Under the pieces are notes generated by a model. That model did not search any database. It had not been told where the DNA came from and worked only from the letters and a program-made list of their open reading frames with translations. Made by a program: the position numbers and the translations under genes. DNA of 64,000 bases from JAYPEY01 sp964519245 (GTDB taxonomy: Bacteria > Verrucomicrobiota > Verrucomicrobiia > Limisphaerales > JAYPEY01), in assembly GCA_964519245.1 (NCBI GenBank), contig CAZFLK010000003.1, forward strand, positions 1-64,000, written 5' to 3'. Positions 40,328-49,127 of the stretch are shown here, piece by piece (the stretch's first letter is position 1; the number at the start of each line of letters is the position of its first letter).

Positions 40328-41992
40328 CTAGTCTCCTGTCTGGTCCTTGGTGACGCGCATGACCTCGTAAGGCGTGGTGACGCCCTTGGCGACCAGGCGC
40401 CAGCCGTCGTCGTTCAGGGTGCGCATGCCTTTCCTGATGGCGGCTTCCTTGAGTTGGCCGGAGGAGACCTCCTCCAAAATCATCTCCCGGATCTCCGGGC
40501 TGAGGTCCATGAGTTCGAAAATGGCGTGACGACCGGCGTAGCCCGTGTTGCGGCAGGCTTCGCAGCCCGCATCCTTGTAAATGGTCGATCCTTCCAGCCC
40601 GGGAATACGGCGTTTCAAGGCCTCGGTTTCGGCGGCGGTATCCTCAACCTTGCATTTTGGGCAGAGCACGCGCACGAGACGTTGCGCGAGGACCGCTTCG
40701 AGGGACGAGGCGACCAGGTAGGGTTCGACGCCCATGTCGACCAGTCGGGTCAGGGCGCTGGGCGCGTCGTTGGTATGTAGCGTGGAGAACACCAGGTGCC
40801 CGGTGAGGGAGGCTTGGACCGCGATCTGCGCGGTCTCCTTGTCGCGGATCTCGCCCACGAGCACGACGTCCGGGTCGTGGCGCAGGATGGAGCGCAGCCC
40901 GCGGGCGAAGGTGAGTCCGGCTTTCTCCGAGACCTGGATCTGGTTGACGCCCTTGAGCTGATACTCGACCGGATCCTCGATGGTGATGATCTTGCGGACG
41001 GAGTCGTTGATCTGGTTCAGGGCGGTGTAAAGCGTTGAGGTTTTGCCGCTGCCGGTGGGGCCGGTGACGAGCGCGATGCCGTGCGGCAGGCCGAGCACCT
41101 TGTTGAAGACCTCGATCTCCCGCGCCCCCATGCCGAGCTCGGTCATCGGGCGCAATGAGGAATCCTGTCGCAGGAGACGCATGACCACCGCCTCGCCATG
41201 CAGCATGGGAATGACGGAGACGCGGACGTCCACATCGTAGTCGCCGGTGCGCAGCTTGATGCGACCGTCCTGGGGAAGCCGCTTTTCAGCGATGTTCAAC
41301 TGGCTGAGAATCTTGATGCGGGAAACGATTGCGGGCTGGAACCGTTTGATCGTGGCGGGAACGGGGATGTCCTGCAGCACGCCGTCCACGCGGTAACGGA
41401 TCCGGAACTCATCTTCGAACGGTTCCAGGTGAATGTCCGAGGTGTTGATCTCGATGGCGTCTTTCAGCACCTGGTTGACGAAGCGGATGATTGAGGCGTC
41501 CTCGGCGGCGCTGTCGAGATCGCCGTCGTCCGCGTCCTCGTCAGCGAGGACTTCGAAACCGGCTTCCTCTTCCAGTTGGTCGATGGTTTCAGCGCCGACG
41601 CCGAGTTGCTGCTTGATTTGTTTCCGTAGCGCCTCGGACGGGGCCAGCACGGGTTGGAGGTGCAGGCCGGTGAGGGACTTGAGGGTATCGATGCCCTCGG
41701 TGTGAAAGAGTTTGCTGGTGGCGATGCGGACGGCGTCGTTCTCGCGCCCGATGGGCAACAATTCCTGACGGGTCAGCACGCGGGCCGGGAAGGCGGCAAG
41801 CAGGTCCTTGTCGGGCTCGAGTTCCTCGAGGTCGTTGAACTCCAGTTCGTATTCCGCCGCGAGCCATTGCAGCACGTGCTCCTCGGATTCCGGCGTCTTC
41901 TGGTCGCCGTTCTCGACCAGCGCGGTCAGGAGCCGGCCGTCGTCCTCGGACAACTGCCGCGCCTCGATCATTTCTATCAGGAGCTCCTTCAT
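40328..41992 (-). CDS. gspE: Type II secretion ATPase GspE
   Basis: 554 residues. N-terminal GspE/PilB N-domain (about 60-150), then the catalytic core: SIIRFVNQVLKDAIEINTSD followed by IHLEP, Walker A GPTGSGKT (about 311-318), Asp box IITIEDPVEYQ, Walker B VVLVGEIRDKETAQIA, and the zinc tetracysteine CPKC plus CEAC (about 441-476). It powers pseudopilus assembly. It is the first gene of the operon, and the inter-gene repeat before gspF may affect read-through. Confidence 0.96.
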   Translation of the reverse strand: MKELLIEMIEARQLSEDDGRLLTALVENGDQKTPESEEHVLQWLAAEYELEFNDLEELEPDKDLLAAFPARVLTRQELLPIGRENDAVRIATSKLFHTEGIDTLKSLTGLHLQPVLAPSEALRKQIKQQLGVGAETIDQLEEEAGFEVLADEDADDGDLDSAAEDASIIRFVNQVLKDAIEINTSDIHLEPFEDEFRIRYRVDGVLQDIPVPATIKRFQPAIVSRIKILSQLNIAEKRLPQDGRIKLRTGDYDVDVRVSVIPMLHGEAVVMRLLRQDSSLRPMTELGMGAREIEVFNKVLGLPHGIALVTGPTGSGKTSTLYTALNQINDSVRKIITIEDPVEYQLKGVNQIQVSEKAGLTFARGLRSILRHDPDVVLVGEIRDKETAQIAVQASLTGHLVFSTLHTNDAPSALTRLVDMGVEPYLVASSLEAVLAQRLVRVLCPKCKVEDTAAETEALKRRIPGLEGSTIYKDAGCEACRNTGYAGRHAIFELMDLSPEIREMILEEVSSGQLKEAAIRKGMRTLNDDGWRLVAKGVTTPYEVMRVTKDQTGD

Positions 41993-42111
41993 GCGGGGCG
42001 GGAATGGGGCGGGTTTCTGCGGGGCGCGGGCGCCGGTTGGCGGTTGGCGGCGATCGGGTCAGGGAGCAAGCGTGGGCGTCGGCAAGAATGACAGGGCGGG
42101 GTGGGAGATAA

Positions 42112-42141
42112 GGAAGGCGGCTCCGGTCGGAGCCGCCTTCC
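42112..42141 (-). terminator. Strong hairpin 3' of the Gly/Arg-rich protein gene
   Basis: GGAAGGCGGCTCC at 42112-42124 pairs perfectly with 42129-42141 around a four-base loop (13-bp stem). It lies 16 bases beyond the stop codon at 42158 and before gspE. The T-tract on the minus strand is weak, but position and stem strength favour a terminator or transcript-stabilising hairpin. Confidence 0.65.
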
Positions 42142-42157
42142 GGGGAATGGTGTTCGG

Positions 42158-42766
42158 TCAGCGGACGAGGCCCATCATCATGGCGATGCCTTCCTGCTTC
42201 ACCGTGAGCAGTTCTTTCAGGTCGTCCTGGGCCTTCTCCAGCGCGGCCTGCTTGGAGGCGCGATCCTTGCGCAGGGATTCGAGCGCGGACTTGATCGAGC
42301 CTTCATTGCCGGATTCGACCGCTTTCTGCAGGGCTGCCACCTGCGGGCTGGGATCGCCGCCGAAACGGCTGCTGCCGCGTCCGCTCCGATCGCCGCCTCG
42401 GTCACCGCCTCGGTCACCGCCTCGGTCACCGCCTCGGGCTTGATCGCCTTCACGGTCGCCGCCGCGTCCGAAACTGCCGCGGTCGCCGCCCGGGCGTCCC
42501 CCGCGTCCGCCGAATCGGGAACCGCCGCGGGCGCCGCTTGAGGCCGCCGTGCGGGCCGCCATGACCCTGTCGATGCGTTCGCCAATGATGGCCCATTCAT
42601 CGTCATTGGTGACTTCGAGGCGCTCGCGCATCATGTCCTTCATGCGCTTCATGAAGTCTTCGCGATTGAAGCCGCCGCGTTGCGGTTGAGCCATGGTCGA
42701 GGTTGCTGTCAACAGCGCGCAAACTGCGGCCGTGATTCCGATCATTTTCTTGAGTGTCTTGTTCAT
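42158..42766 (-). CDS. Secreted low-complexity Gly/Arg/Asp-rich protein
   Basis: The start MNKTLKKMIGITAAVCALLT gives a signal peptide ending TSTMAQ and 202 residues. The middle (about 70-140) is Gly/Arg/Asp-rich with four tandem GGDR units, encoded by a 12-bp DNA repeat around 42395-42440. Flanking parts are charged helices (NREDFMKRMKDMMRERLEVT at the start, ALEKAQDDLKELLTVKQEGI at the end). I do not recognise a family. The Gly/Arg-rich composition resembles the linkers in the split secretin proteins, and the gene lies immediately upstream of gspE, but it has its own terminator. Confidence 0.7.
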   Translation of the reverse strand: MNKTLKKMIGITAAVCALLTATSTMAQPQRGGFNREDFMKRMKDMMRERLEVTNDDEWAIIGERIDRVMAARTAASSGARGGSRFGGRGGRPGGDRGSFGRGGDREGDQARGGDRGGDRGGDRGGDRSGRGSSRFGGDPSPQVAALQKAVESGNEGSIKSALESLRKDRASKQAALEKAQDDLKELLTVKQEGIAMMMGLVR

Positions 42767-42943
42767 CAGTGTTTTGGTTGATGGCTTGAATTTGTTGTCA
42801 AAGTGAGTTGGCTTGACTGCGATGCCGCCGCGCCGCATCAGTTACTCAGAACGCGAGGCGGGCGAGCCGGGTTTCAACAAAATCCATGTTTTTCAGCGGG
42901 CTTCCCCGTCTGGGCGCTGTCTTCTCCTGGCCTGGTTGGGGCG

Positions 42944-44056
42944 TTACCAGACCTCGATCGGGCCTTTTGGCACGGGAATTTCGCCTTGGCGCACATGGGA
43001 GGGCAGCGATTCGTCCATGAATGTGGGTATCAACGGCGCAGGGCGATAATTGGGGCGAAGTTCGCCTTTCTCATCCAGGAACTGCCTTCTCCACTCCAGG
43101 TATTCGTCCAGCGACTCCTCGAAATCCGCCCGGCTCGAGATTTGCACGACGCGCTTGTTGAACGGTTTTGCCGGGCCAAACCGTTTGGCGTACCAGGGGG
43201 CGATCTTGCGGAACATCAGGCAGCCCCGGGTCTCGCCGAAGACAGCGATCATGCGATCGAAATGGCGTCGCATGATGCGCAGCCGTTCCTCGAATGGCGG
43301 CTCCGGCTCCGGTAGGCCCGATTGGAGGAAGGCCTGTGTCGCGCGAAAGATCCAGGGATTGTAGAAGGCGCCGCGGCCGATGCTCACACCGGCGCAGCCG
43401 GTGCGTTCCAGCATGAAACGGGCGGCTTCGGGAGTGGTGACGTCGCCGTTGCCAATCACCGGAATGGTCGTCACCGCCTCGACGACCGAACGAATGCCCT
43501 CGAGATTGACCGTTCCCTCGAACCCTTGGGCGCGGGTCCGGCCATGGACGAAGATGGCGGCGATGCCCGCATCCTCCAGAACCTTGGCCAGATCCGGGGC
43601 CGTCAGGTTGGTGTCGTCCCAACCCAGGCGCATCTTGGCGGTGACCGGTATTCGGACGGCGTCAACCATGGATCGGGCGAGTTTGGCTGTCTCGGGCAAC
43701 TCGGTCATCATTGCCGAGCCGCCGCCGACCTTGCAGACCTTGGGCACCGGGCAGCCCATGTTGATATCGACCGAGGACATGCCCTGGTCCTCCAGCCGGA
43801 CGGCGGCGTCCCGCATCTCCTCGGGCACGCCGCCGAACAATTGCACCGCCAGCGGCCGATCTTCCGGACAGGTTTCGATCAGCTTGAGGGCCTTGGGGTT
43901 CTTCTCAAGCAGAGAGCGGGCGTTGACAAGATCTGTGGTTGCAAGGTCCAGGCCGCCGATCTCCCTTACCGTGAGCCGGAAGGGCAGGTTCGTGTATCCC
44001 GCCAAGGGTGACAGGAACAAGTTGGACTTGAGTTTGAGTTCACCGAACTGCGTCAT
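42944..44056 (-). CDS. dusB: tRNA-dihydrouridine synthase
   Basis: The start MTQFGELKLKSNLFLSPLAG gives 370 residues; the long upstream frame is non-coding. Dus features: FMN-binding LSPLAGYTNLPFR, catalytic Cys in DINMGCPVPKVCKVGGGSAM, VTAKMRLGWDD, IFVHGRTRAQGFEGT and IPVIGNGDVTTPEAARFML, then GVSIGRGAFYNPWIF. It reduces uridines in tRNA D-loops. The DusB subgroup is most likely from the GCPVPKV motif and general length, which is slightly long. It forms a single-gene unit. Confidence 0.9.
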   Translation of the reverse strand: MTQFGELKLKSNLFLSPLAGYTNLPFRLTVREIGGLDLATTDLVNARSLLEKNPKALKLIETCPEDRPLAVQLFGGVPEEMRDAAVRLEDQGMSSVDINMGCPVPKVCKVGGGSAMMTELPETAKLARSMVDAVRIPVTAKMRLGWDDTNLTAPDLAKVLEDAGIAAIFVHGRTRAQGFEGTVNLEGIRSVVEAVTTIPVIGNGDVTTPEAARFMLERTGCAGVSIGRGAFYNPWIFRATQAFLQSGLPEPEPPFEERLRIMRRHFDRMIAVFGETRGCLMFRKIAPWYAKRFGPAKPFNKRVVQISSRADFEESLDEYLEWRRQFLDEKGELRPNYRPAPLIPTFMDESLPSHVRQGEIPVPKGPIEVW

Positions 44057-44369
44057 GCGGTGGAGACTATCGCACACGCCCGGCGACAAGTTCAATCCAA
44101 GGGGATGCGCCCTGGAATGAGCCAATCTTGTCCATTGTCGTTGATTCAGCGGTGGTGGGCGCAGCGGCTCTCGGGCGTCTGACGAAGGGACCGCTGCGCG
44201 CCGGGGGGCGCGTGGACGATTTGCCGCCAAAGACGGGCGCGACCAGAATAAACGTTGCCTCCATTCAGGAATTTGAGTAATAGCAACATCTAACGATCCG
44301 GAGCAGAGTGGTCGTTTCTTGCGAAGCGCGTTTGGCGCGGCAGGCTGCGTTAAACAGGATAACCGAATC
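44057..44369. other. Intergenic region between divergent dus and the TerY-like triad
   Basis: This 313-base stretch has no supported gene. It holds a perfect 9-bp inverted repeat, GCGCAGCGG at 44159-44167 and CCGCTGCGC at 44191-44199, with a 23-base loop. It must contain promoters for both divergent units, but none can be placed with confidence. Confidence 0.5.
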
Positions 44370-45206
44370 ATGCCTTATTCAGCGGAAATCAGTCGTTCCA
44401 ATCCCAGCTGCTTTATCTTCCTGATTGACCAGTCGGGGTCGATGGTCGAGCCGATTTCGGGCGGCGACGGCAGGCGCAAGTGCGACGTTGTCTCCGACTC
44501 CATCAATCGCCTGTTGCACAACCTCATCATCAAGTGCGCCCGCGGTGAGGGGATTCGCGATTTTTATGAGCTTGCGGTGATCGGTTACGGCGCGCAGGTG
44601 GCTCCGGGATTCAGCGGTCCCTTGGCAGGACGTGATATTGTCGCTCTCAGCGAGGTCGCCAACAATCCGGCCCGGGTTGAGGAGCGGATCAAGGAGTTGG
44701 ACGATGGGGCAGGCGGCGTCATCCAGCAGAAAACCAAGTTTCCGGTCTGGTTCGAGCCGGTGGCCAAGGGCACGACACCTATGGGCGGCGCCTTGGATCT
44801 GGCTCATCACCTGCTCTCCGGTTGGTGCCAGCAGCGCAACTACTCCTACCCGCCCATTGTGATCAATATTTCGGACGGTGAAGCAACCGACTTCGGGCCC
44901 GAGCCGCAGGCCGAGGCTCTGACCTCGCTGCATACCTCGGATGGCAATGTGTTGCTTCTCAACATCCACATTTCTGGCGAGAACATGACGCCGATCGTTT
45001 TCCCTGACACGGATGAGGATCTTTCGGATGAGTTTGCCAGGACCCTTTTCCAGGTATCGAGCGTCCTGCCGCCGGGCATGCGCGAGTTGGCCAAGAATGA
45101 AAGCCTTGACCTCAACGAGGGCGCCCGCGGATTCGCATTCAATGCGGACATGATCGAGCTGATTCGGTTCCTCGATATCGGCACGCGTTCCAGCACGATG
45201 CGCTAA
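44370..45206 (+). CDS. TerY-like von Willebrand factor A domain protein
   Basis: 278 residues from MPYSAEISRSNPSCFIFLID. The metal-ion adhesion site is complete: DQSGSM (Asp20-x-Ser-x-Ser), Thr in GTTPMGGAL and Asp in NISDGEATD. No signal peptide, so cytoplasmic. It is followed within 16 bases by a PP2C-like gene and then a kinase gene, forming the TerY-P triad (vWA, phosphatase, kinase) that Anantharaman, Iyer and Aravind linked to Ter-type stress systems. It probably acts as the scaffold. No other ter genes are visible in the window. Confidence 0.85.
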   Translation: MPYSAEISRSNPSCFIFLIDQSGSMVEPISGGDGRRKCDVVSDSINRLLHNLIIKCARGEGIRDFYELAVIGYGAQVAPGFSGPLAGRDIVALSEVANNPARVEERIKELDDGAGGVIQQKTKFPVWFEPVAKGTTPMGGALDLAHHLLSGWCQQRNYSYPPIVINISDGEATDFGPEPQAEALTSLHTSDGNVLLLNIHISGENMTPIVFPDTDEDLSDEFARTLFQVSSVLPPGMRELAKNESLDLNEGARGFAFNADMIELIRFLDIGTRSSTMR

Positions 45207-45221
45207 CAACTGAACCCCGCC

Positions 45222-46037
45222 GTGGAGTCCACCGTTCAAGTCTTCTGGACGCCAAAGAAGGGGAACACCCCGGACGAGTATGAGGACGCCTATGGCTGCG
45301 CCGTCGAAGAAGGCCGGTTTGCCATTGCGGACGGCGCCACGGAGTCGTCCTTTGCCGAGATCTGGTCCACGATCCTGACCCAGAAATTTGTCGCCACCCC
45401 GCCGGTGGGCGAACCTCCCGAATCGCAAGTCCTTCAGGATTGGGTCAATCCCCTGCAACGGGAGTGGCACGCCAACATCATGTGGGACCGCCTCCCTTGG
45501 TTTGCGGAGGAGAAGGCGCGCAAAGGAGCGTTTGCGACGTTTCTGGGAATTGAGTTCCTGGATGAGGACGAGGATGACGAGGGCGTCATGGACAAGCTTC
45601 TCTTCATGTTCAAGAAGCAGAAGACTGCCGGTCCGCGCTGGAGGGCGTTGACCATCGGGGACAGCAACCTCTACCAGATCCGCGATGATGAATTGATCAC
45701 CTCCTGGCCCTTGACCAAGGGGATTCAGTTCACGCACCGTCCCACGCTGATCTCCAGCAATCCCAAGTGCAACGACGGCATCTGGGATCACTTTCAGTTT
45801 CACGTCGGAGAATATGAGGAGGGAGACACCTTCATTCTTGCCACCGACGCGATCGCCAAGTGGTTTCTGGACCGCGTCGAGTTGGGTGAAAAACCCTGGC
45901 ATACGCTGGGGCAGCTGAAGTCGGAGCAGGATTTCGAGACGCTCGTCTCCGAATTGCGCTCCGGTTTGAAGATGCAGAACGACGACACGACCATCATTTC
46001 CATCGCATGGGAGGAATCTTCCGACGATGACGACTAG
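45222..46037 (+). CDS. PP2C-like serine/threonine phosphatase of the TerY-P triad
   Basis: 271 residues from a GTG 15 bases after the vWA stop. PP2C metal-site motifs are present in order: AIADGATESSFAEIWSTILT (Asp37-Gly), ALTIGDSNLYQIRDDELI, GDTFILATDAIAKWFL and DDTTIISIAW. A long acidic insert (GIEFLDEDEDDEG, about 108-120) is unusual. It would remove phosphates placed by the kinase encoded next. It is cytoplasmic and co-transcribed with its neighbours. Confidence 0.82.
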   Translation: MESTVQVFWTPKKGNTPDEYEDAYGCAVEEGRFAIADGATESSFAEIWSTILTQKFVATPPVGEPPESQVLQDWVNPLQREWHANIMWDRLPWFAEEKARKGAFATFLGIEFLDEDEDDEGVMDKLLFMFKKQKTAGPRWRALTIGDSNLYQIRDDELITSWPLTKGIQFTHRPTLISSNPKCNDGIWDHFQFHVGEYEEGDTFILATDAIAKWFLDRVELGEKPWHTLGQLKSEQDFETLVSELRSGLKMQNDDTTIISIAWEESSDDDD

Positions 46038-46069
46038 CGCTCTCCCTGCCGCAGCCCATTCCAAGCAAC

Positions 46070-47398
46070 ATGAACTGGCCAACACACACCGATTACCAAG
46101 ACGCCATCCAGAATCCGCACATCTGTTTCGAGGATGCCTCCTTGAAGAGCGGCGAGGTCGGGTGCGACATGCTCGGCCTGCCCAAAGTGACCTCAGGTAA
46201 CTTTGCCTGCGTGTACTCGTTGACCGCGGACGACGGCCGGTTTGCCATCCGTTGTTTTGTTCGGCAGGTTCTGGGACAGCAGGGTCGCTACGCAAGGTTG
46301 GCGCAGAACCTCCTCGGTCTCGGCCTCAACTGCATGGTCGATTTTGAGTATATCCTGCGCGGCATCAAGGTGGCGAACGAGTGGTATCCGATCTTGAAGA
46401 TGCAATGGGTCGACGGCCTGCCCATCAACCAGTACATCGACGAGTATATTGACGACGCCAACCTCTTGAAGCAGTTGGTCGTCAAGTTTCCGCCGATGGT
46501 CAAGGAGCTCCGGGACAACGAGCTCGCGCACTGTGACTTGCAGCACGGCAATATCATGGTCACCCCGGACAACGAGTTCAAGCTGGTGGACTACGACGGC
46601 ATGTATACGACCGCGTTTCGGGGCAAGAGCCCGGAGCTGGGTCACGCCAACTTTCAACACCCCCGCCGGACCCCTGATTTTTACAATGAGAACGTGGATG
46701 ATTTCGGCGCGTTGGTCTGTTATCTGAGCCTGATGTCGATCTCGGAGAACCCGGATCTGTTCAAGAAGTATTACGCCGCGGACAATCTGTTGCTCACGGC
46801 GAATGATTATCGAAACCCGAGGGATTCCGAAGTAATCAAGGCGCTGAAGTCCCAATCCGATGAGAAGGTCAAGCAGTTGTCCATCCTGCTGGAGAAGTGC
46901 TGTCTGGTGGACGTGGCGAAGGTGCCGAATTTCCTGGAAGTGGTGGAAACATTGAAGACAGGCGATGTGACCGAGATGGTTGCCGCGGACGTCACGAGCT
47001 CCACTGCTCCGGCTGCAGGCGCCGGAGGAGGGGCCGGGGGCGCCGGTTGGTGGGATCAGGACGAAGAGGACAAGGACAAACCCGCCGCGCCGCTCAAACC
47101 CGCCGCTCCCTACAAGCCTGGCGCCGCCGCGCCAAAGCCGGCTGCAGCGGCCGCTTCGGCTTCGAATGTTTCCCGTGCGCCCAGTTACAAGCCCGCGGCC
47201 AAACCGGCCGCTGCGCAGCCCAAGACCCCGCCTCCGTCCATGCGGGCGGAACAGCCCAAACCAACCGCTCCGGCCCCGCCCCCGCCCCAGATGGCGCCAG
47301 CGGACGGGGATGGAAACACCAAGATGATGGCCATTTTCGGCGTGATTGCCGTCTTGGTCCTGATCCTTCTCTGGATGCTGGGCAAAGCCGCAAGCTGA
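46070..47398 (+). CDS. Membrane-anchored protein kinase of the TerY-P triad
   Basis: 442 residues. The kinase-like core (about 35-310) has a loop TSGNFACVYSL, the catalytic loop HCDLQHGN (Asp156, Asn161) and DYDG (Asp174-Tyr-Asp) in place of DFG. The position of the usual ATP-binding Lys is Arg61 (FAIRCF). After a Pro/Ala-rich linker (about 320-410) the protein ends in one membrane helix, MMAIFGVIAVLVLILLWMLG, so it is tail-anchored with the kinase facing the cytoplasm. The vWA and PP2C partners lie directly upstream. The target of phosphorylation is unknown. Confidence 0.82.
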   Translation: MNWPTHTDYQDAIQNPHICFEDASLKSGEVGCDMLGLPKVTSGNFACVYSLTADDGRFAIRCFVRQVLGQQGRYARLAQNLLGLGLNCMVDFEYILRGIKVANEWYPILKMQWVDGLPINQYIDEYIDDANLLKQLVVKFPPMVKELRDNELAHCDLQHGNIMVTPDNEFKLVDYDGMYTTAFRGKSPELGHANFQHPRRTPDFYNENVDDFGALVCYLSLMSISENPDLFKKYYAADNLLLTANDYRNPRDSEVIKALKSQSDEKVKQLSILLEKCCLVDVAKVPNFLEVVETLKTGDVTEMVAADVTSSTAPAAGAGGGAGGAGWWDQDEEDKDKPAAPLKPAAPYKPGAAAPKPAAAAASASNVSRAPSYKPAAKPAAAQPKTPPPSMRAEQPKPTAPAPPPPQMAPADGDGNTKMMAIFGVIAVLVLILLWMLGKAAS

Positions 47399-47452
47399 GC
47401 CCGAACGGGGGAGGGTTTCGGCGCGCGGTCGTTCGCGGCCGGGGCTCGATGC

Positions 47453-47959
47453 TCAGTCGCTGCCTGCTTTGTCGGGAGGCTGGCACTGCTTGTTCTTGCA
47501 GGCGCCTTGGCTCTTCAGGTCCTCGCAATTGGCTGTGATCTGGATCGATTGACGGCGCAGGGAAAAACCGTGCCGGGAGGAGATCTCCTTCTCAATGGCC
47601 TCAATCTGCTCGCTCTCGAACTCGACGATCTTGTCGCAGTCCTCGCAGATGATGTGATTGTGGTTCGGGTGATCCGAGTAGTTGGGATCGTAATACTTGT
47701 AGTCCTTGCCGAAGTCCATTTCATGGACCAACCCGCTCTCGGTCAGCAGGGGAAGCGTGCGGTAGACCGTGGCGCGGGAGACGGACTTGTCCCGTTTCCG
47801 GGACCATTCGAGCAGTTGCTCCGCAGTGAAGTGCTCGTCCGTGCTGAAGACGGTGTCAATGATGGCCTGTCGAGGGGTCGTGACGCGAAGGCTCTTCGAC
47901 GCCAGAAACTCCATGAATTTCCGCTTCGCTTCCGATTTCGCTTCTTCCGACCAAGGCAT
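47453..47959 (-). CDS. fur: Fur-family metal-responsive repressor
   Basis: 168 residues from MPWSEEAKSEAKRKFMEFLA; an in-frame GTG at 47974 lies inside the upstream palindrome and is less likely. Fur features are TPRQAIIDTVFSTDEHFTAE, RATVYRTLPLLTESGLVHEM, the metal-binding HPNHNHIICEDCDKIVEFES and a second Cys pair near the C-terminus (GACKNKQC). It would repress iron-uptake or related genes. A 28-bp palindrome 13 bases upstream of the ATG may be its own operator. Confidence 0.88.
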   Translation of the reverse strand: MPWSEEAKSEAKRKFMEFLASKSLRVTTPRQAIIDTVFSTDEHFTAEQLLEWSRKRDKSVSRATVYRTLPLLTESGLVHEMDFGKDYKYYDPNYSDHPNHNHIICEDCDKIVEFESEQIEAIEKEISSRHGFSLRRQSIQITANCEDLKSQGACKNKQCQPPDKAGSD

Positions 47960-47971
47960 CGTTATTCGTGT

Positions 47972-47999
47972 CACTCACACCCGACGTCGAGTGTGGGTG
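47972..47999. promoter_or_regulatory. 28-bp near-perfect palindrome upstream of fur
   Basis: The left half CACTCACACCCGAC and the reverse complement of the right half, CACCCACACTCGAC, agree at 12 of 14 positions about a centre at 47985/47986. It sits 13 bases upstream of the fur ATG. It is GC-rich and unlike the AT-rich Fur box of proteobacteria, so it may be a divergent Fur-family site or another regulator's operator. Confidence 0.6.
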
Positions 48000-48071
48000 A
48001 AATTAGCAATCCTGACCGCTTGAAACAACCCATTTTCGTTGGTCGGCCAGCCAAAAAAAGGGGCAGGCTCC

Positions 48072-49001
48072 TCAGGCGAAGATCTCCTTCAGTTCCTTGA
48101 TGAGCGGGGGAATGGCCTGGTAGGGATCCGGTTTGGCCTCGTACTCGAGCACGACCGGCCCCTGGTAGTTGGCGTATCGGAGGATGCGGGCCAGGCGTTG
48201 AAGATTCGCGGGTTCGTGCGGCCGTCCCTTCGGCCGCATTTCGACCTTCAGTTGTACGTTGATCGAGTAGGGGGCGATCCGGGCCAGGTCGCGGTAGGGC
48301 CACTCGGTGTGGAAATTGCCGCTGTCGAGGTTCACCCCGAACCAGGGACTCTTGACCGCCTCGATGATTTCCAGCATGCCGTCCGCCTCGGCGACGATGC
48401 CGCCGTGGTTCTCGAGCCCGAGGCGAACGCCCCATTGACCGGCGTAATCGCAGCACTCCTCGATGGCGGCAATGCACATTCGGCGGGCTTCCGCGTCGCT
48501 GGTCCCGGTGGCCCGGCCGGCGAAGATGCGAATATGCGGGGCTCCCATGATCGCCGCGTTGTCAATCCAGCGCTTCACGTCGGCAATCTCCTGGTCCAAA
48601 TCGGGCCCTTTGGGACGCGCGAAGTTGTTGCCGACTGCCGTGCCGCTGATCTGGATGCCGCGCTTCTGCGCGTGTTGGCGGATTTTGCCGAAGTATTCCG
48701 CTCCGGCGTCCGGCGGGAAGAAGTAGCTGGTGAGTTCCGTCCCGTCGAGACCCAGGTCCGCGCAGTAGTCGATGAACTTGAACATGTCCATCTTGCGGTC
48801 CGTGACCTCCCGTTTCTTGGTCCGCATGTATTCGAAGAAATTGCGGAAACTGTAGGCCGCAAGGCTGAGATCGAAACGCGGCCCGCCCGGGCGGGCCAGC
48901 GGCTCCATGGCGAGCGCTGTCGAGGCGCCCAGGCCGAGCGTGGCGGCGGATGAAGTCTTCAGGAATCGACGACGGGAGAGGGAGGACAATGACTTGGACA
49001 T
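48072..49001 (-). CDS. Tat-exported sugar-isomerase/epimerase-like TIM-barrel protein
   Basis: The start MSKSLSSLSRRRFLKTSSAA gives a twin-arginine signal and 309 residues. The barrel (xylose isomerase-like, AP endonuclease 2 family) has LAAYSFRNFFEYMR, GLDGTELTSYFFPPD, LGLENHGGIVAEADG and FGVNLDSGNFHT, with acidic and His metal ligands in the expected places, ending PVVLEYEAKPDP. Such exported proteins are common in Verrucomicrobia and Planctomycetes; the substrate is unknown. Its closest neighbour on the same strand is the cytochrome/DUF1080 gene. Confidence 0.82.
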   Translation of the reverse strand: MSKSLSSLSRRRFLKTSSAATLGLGASTALAMEPLARPGGPRFDLSLAAYSFRNFFEYMRTKKREVTDRKMDMFKFIDYCADLGLDGTELTSYFFPPDAGAEYFGKIRQHAQKRGIQISGTAVGNNFARPKGPDLDQEIADVKRWIDNAAIMGAPHIRIFAGRATGTSDAEARRMCIAAIEECCDYAGQWGVRLGLENHGGIVAEADGMLEIIEAVKSPWFGVNLDSGNFHTEWPYRDLARIAPYSINVQLKVEMRPKGRPHEPANLQRLARILRYANYQGPVVLEYEAKPDPYQAIPPLIKELKEIFA

Positions 49002-49127
49002 GGCGTGAAGTAAACAAAACACGTCGGACGAAAGGAACGAAAAAGTGAAGCGGGCATCCCGGACCTGCGATCTGTCCTGTCCCGTCGCCTCGTGCCCCGG
49101 ACGGCGCGGCTGCGGCTGCCCGGGGCG

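Noticed and set aside
42385..42445. 12-bp tandem repeats as a CRISPR-like array
   Set aside because: They are in-frame GGDR codon repeats without spacers, in a secreted protein gene.
44057..44369. tRNA-like T-loop GTTCAATCC near 44090
   Set aside because: No complementary acceptor, D or anticodon stems could be built around it.
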